This document shows positions 5,196 to 6,794 of a stretch of 6,794 nucleotides of DNA, piece after piece (the stretch's first letter is position 1; each line of letters starts with the position of its first letter). Origin of the DNA: Campylobacterales bacterium (GTDB lineage: Bacteria; Campylobacterota; Campylobacteria; Campylobacterales; QNZT01). The notes under the pieces were generated by a model. The model saw only the letters and a list, made by a program, of their open reading frames with translations. It had not been told where the DNA came from and ran no database searches. The stretch is taken from NCBI GenBank assembly GCA_026985685.1, contig JALSQA010000454.1, positions 1 to 6,794 of the forward strand, written 5' to 3'. A program made the position numbers and the translations under genes.

Positions 5196-6776
5196 TTGAT
5201 AAATCTTCAAAATTATAAAAAATTCAATATAAAAAACGGCATACTCTCAGGTATGGTCGTAGCAGTTGCTCTTGTTCCAGAAGCTATCGCTTTTAGCTTT
5301 ATCGCTGGAGTAAGTCCACTTGTTGGAATGTATGCGGCTTTTATTCTTGGCTTGATAACTTCTCTAATTGGCGGAAAACCTGGTATGATCAGCGGAGCAA
5401 CTGGTGCTGTTGCTGTTGTATTTGTAGGGCTTGGATTAGCTGTCAGTAAACTCTATCCCCAGCTCTCAGGTGAAGAACTGTCGGTGATGATACTCCACTA
5501 TATTTTACTTACTACAATATTTGCAGGTTCTTTTCAAATCTTGGTCGGAGTATTTAAGCTTGGTAAATTTATACGCTTAGTCCCACAGCCTGCTATGTTT
5601 GGTTTTGTGAATGGTTTGGCTATTGTTATTGCTATGGCACAGTTGAAATTTTTCAAATCAAGTGATTTTGATAGACTTACTAACTGGAAAGATATTTTAA
5701 TACATAGCTTTCAAGAAAATTATTGGATGTATGTTATTGTCATAATTACAATGCTTATCATGTACTATATGCCAAAGTACACCAAAGCGATTCCAGCGGG
5801 TTTAGCTGCTATTGTGACTTTAACAGCTATCGTATATTTTGGTCATATTGAGACAAAAACAGTTTCAGACCTTGCAGATATACAAGGTGCTTTTCCTCAT
5901 TTTGTGATGCCTGATCTTTCACTTTTATCATGGGATTCTTTGAGAATCATTATTCCATATGCTATTTTAGTTGCTTTGGTAGGTTTGATAGAGTCACTTT
6001 TGACACTTTCTGTACTAGATGAGATGAGTGGCACTAGAGGAAATGGAAATAAAGAGTGCATAGCACAGGGTTGTGGAAATATCACAAGTGGTTTTTTCGG
6101 TGGCATGGCAGGTTGTGCTATGATTGGTCAGAGTATTATTAACTTTACTTCTGGCGGTCTTGGAAGAATCTCTTCTTTTACTGCTGCTGTTTTATTAATC
6201 ACTTTTGTCGTAAGCTTGAGTCCTCTGATAGGTATCATACCTGTTGCAGTACTTGTAGGAATCATGTTTATGGTGAGTATCGGTACTTTTGAATTTAGTA
6301 GTATAAGTCGCATAAAACATATGCCAAAAAGTGACGCTTTTGTTCTCATGGTAGTAACTATTATTACGGTGATGTTTGATTTAGCTATTGCAGTTGTGGC
6401 GGGTATTATCATCTCTGCACTTGTTTTTGCGTGGCAACATGCTAAAATATACACAAGAAGTCATATCGAAAAAGATGGTACAAAAGTATATGAAATTGAT
6501 GGTCCTTTATTTTTTGGTTCGGTAACTTCATTCAATGAACAATTTGATGTTAAAAATGATCCACAGAAAGTTATTTTAGATTTTAAAAGAGCTCGTGTGA
6601 TGGATATTTCAGGTGTTGAAGCGATAGATGCAATCACCAAAAAATATAAAGAATCAGGAAAAAGTTTGAAACTGAGACATCTAAGTCGAGACTGTAAAGT
6701 TTTGCTTAAAGATGCTGGTCCGTATTGTACTTTTGAAGAAGATGATCCAACTTACAAAGTTGCTGTAAATTTATAA
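5196..6776 (+). CDS. SulP-family inorganic anion transporter with STAS domain
   Basis: An inner-membrane SulP/SLC26 transporter of 526 residues, usual for bacterial members. The membrane part (about 14-412) has a dozen or more hydrophobic segments. Family marks are VALVPEAIAFSFIAGVSPL (24-42) in the first helix, GKPGMISGATGAVAVV (60-75), LVPQPAMFGFVNGLA (128-142), LVGLIESLLTLSVLDE (261-276) with the conserved Glu266, and QGCGNITSGFFGGMAGCAMIG (291-311). A cytoplasmic STAS domain (about 427-525) shows the core VILDFKRARVMDISG (459-473). The VPEAIAF and GGMAGCAMIGQS wording resembles the B. subtilis YbaR-like subgroup rather than cyanobacterial BicA, but the substrate (sulfate, bicarbonate or another anion) cannot be read from sequence. 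The start is TTG at 5196, since AAGGA lies 5 bases upstream and the next in-frame ATG falls inside the first helix. Another gene follows 12 bases after the stop, so this is probably the first gene of an operon. Confidence 0.93.
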   Translation: MINLQNYKKFNIKNGILSGMVVAVALVPEAIAFSFIAGVSPLVGMYAAFILGLITSLIGGKPGMISGATGAVAVVFVGLGLAVSKLYPQLSGEELSVMILHYILLTTIFAGSFQILVGVFKLGKFIRLVPQPAMFGFVNGLAIVIAMAQLKFFKSSDFDRLTNWKDILIHSFQENYWMYVIVIITMLIMYYMPKYTKAIPAGLAAIVTLTAIVYFGHIETKTVSDLADIQGAFPHFVMPDLSLLSWDSLRIIIPYAILVALVGLIESLLTLSVLDEMSGTRGNGNKECIAQGCGNITSGFFGGMAGCAMIGQSIINFTSGGLGRISSFTAAVLLITFVVSLSPLIGIIPVAVLVGIMFMVSIGTFEFSSISRIKHMPKSDAFVLMVVTIITVMFDLAIAVVAGIIISALVFAWQHAKIYTRSHIEKDGTKVYEIDGPLFFGSVTSFNEQFDVKNDPQKVILDFKRARVMDISGVEAIDAITKKYKESGKSLKLRHLSRDCKVLLKDAGPYCTFEEDDPTYKVAVNL

Positions 6777-6788
6777 AGGAGATAAGAG

Positions 6789-6794
6789 ATGACA
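6789..6794 (+). CDS. Start of the next gene, cut by the window edge
   Basis: An ATG at 6789 is followed by one further codon (Met-Thr) before the window ends. AAAGGAGAT at 6775-6783 is a near-ideal Shine-Dalgarno; its GGAG ends 7 bases before the ATG and it overlaps the SulP stop codon. The 12-base gap implies cotranscription with the transporter gene. The product cannot be judged from two codons. Confidence 0.55.

Noticed and set aside
5897..6454. Two minus-strand frames (5897-6106 and 6128-6454) opposite the SulP gene.
   Set aside because: Antisense shadows of transmembrane codons in a well-supported transporter gene; their hydrophobic look reflects the complementary strand.

Overview
The window looks like ordinary chromosomal DNA of a Campylobacterota (epsilonproteobacterial) organism. 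It is AT-rich and densely packed, with short intergenic gaps, AAGGA-type ribosome binding sites and TATAAT-like -10 boxes without clear -35 boxes. The pyrG-recJ order, the RecJ N-terminus and the protein wording fit a Sulfurimonas/Sulfurovum/Arcobacter-like bacterium. That placement is inference from recall, with no search behind it.

Left half (1-3058), all on the minus strand and read right to left: rnhB (ribonuclease HII), a small class I SAM-dependent methyltransferase, pyrG (CTP synthase), and the first 42 codons of recJ (single-strand-specific exonuclease). rnhB and the methyltransferase gene overlap by 4 bases. pyrG and recJ are separated by 2 bases. A 75-base gap with a TATAAT box suggests pyrG-recJ has its own promoter, but no terminator is visible after the methyltransferase, so read-through is possible. 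These are housekeeping functions: removal of RNA from DNA hybrids, nucleotide supply and DNA repair.

Centre (3059-4069): a 119-base divergent gap separates rnhB from a plus-strand gene for a lipoprotein with about five LVIVD-like beta-propeller repeats. This gene ends with a 6-base overlap against a convergent minus-strand gene. Its likely transcription terminator, a perfect 12-bp stem followed by a T-run, lies inside the coding sequence of that neighbour.

Right half (4012-6794): a minus-strand AAA_14/DUF4143-type ATPase gene is divergent from a plus-strand SulP-family anion transporter gene with a STAS domain. The gap between them (5083-5195) holds two opposed promoter-like elements and a near-perfect palindrome, a plausible shared operator. 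The transporter appears to start with TTG. Immediately downstream another gene begins (ATG at 6789) behind a strong Shine-Dalgarno sequence, but only two codons are in the window.

I see no mobile element, CRISPR array, tRNA, rRNA or clear novel system. The least explained parts are the ATPase with altered motifs, the palindrome between it and the transporter, and the stand-alone propeller lipoprotein.
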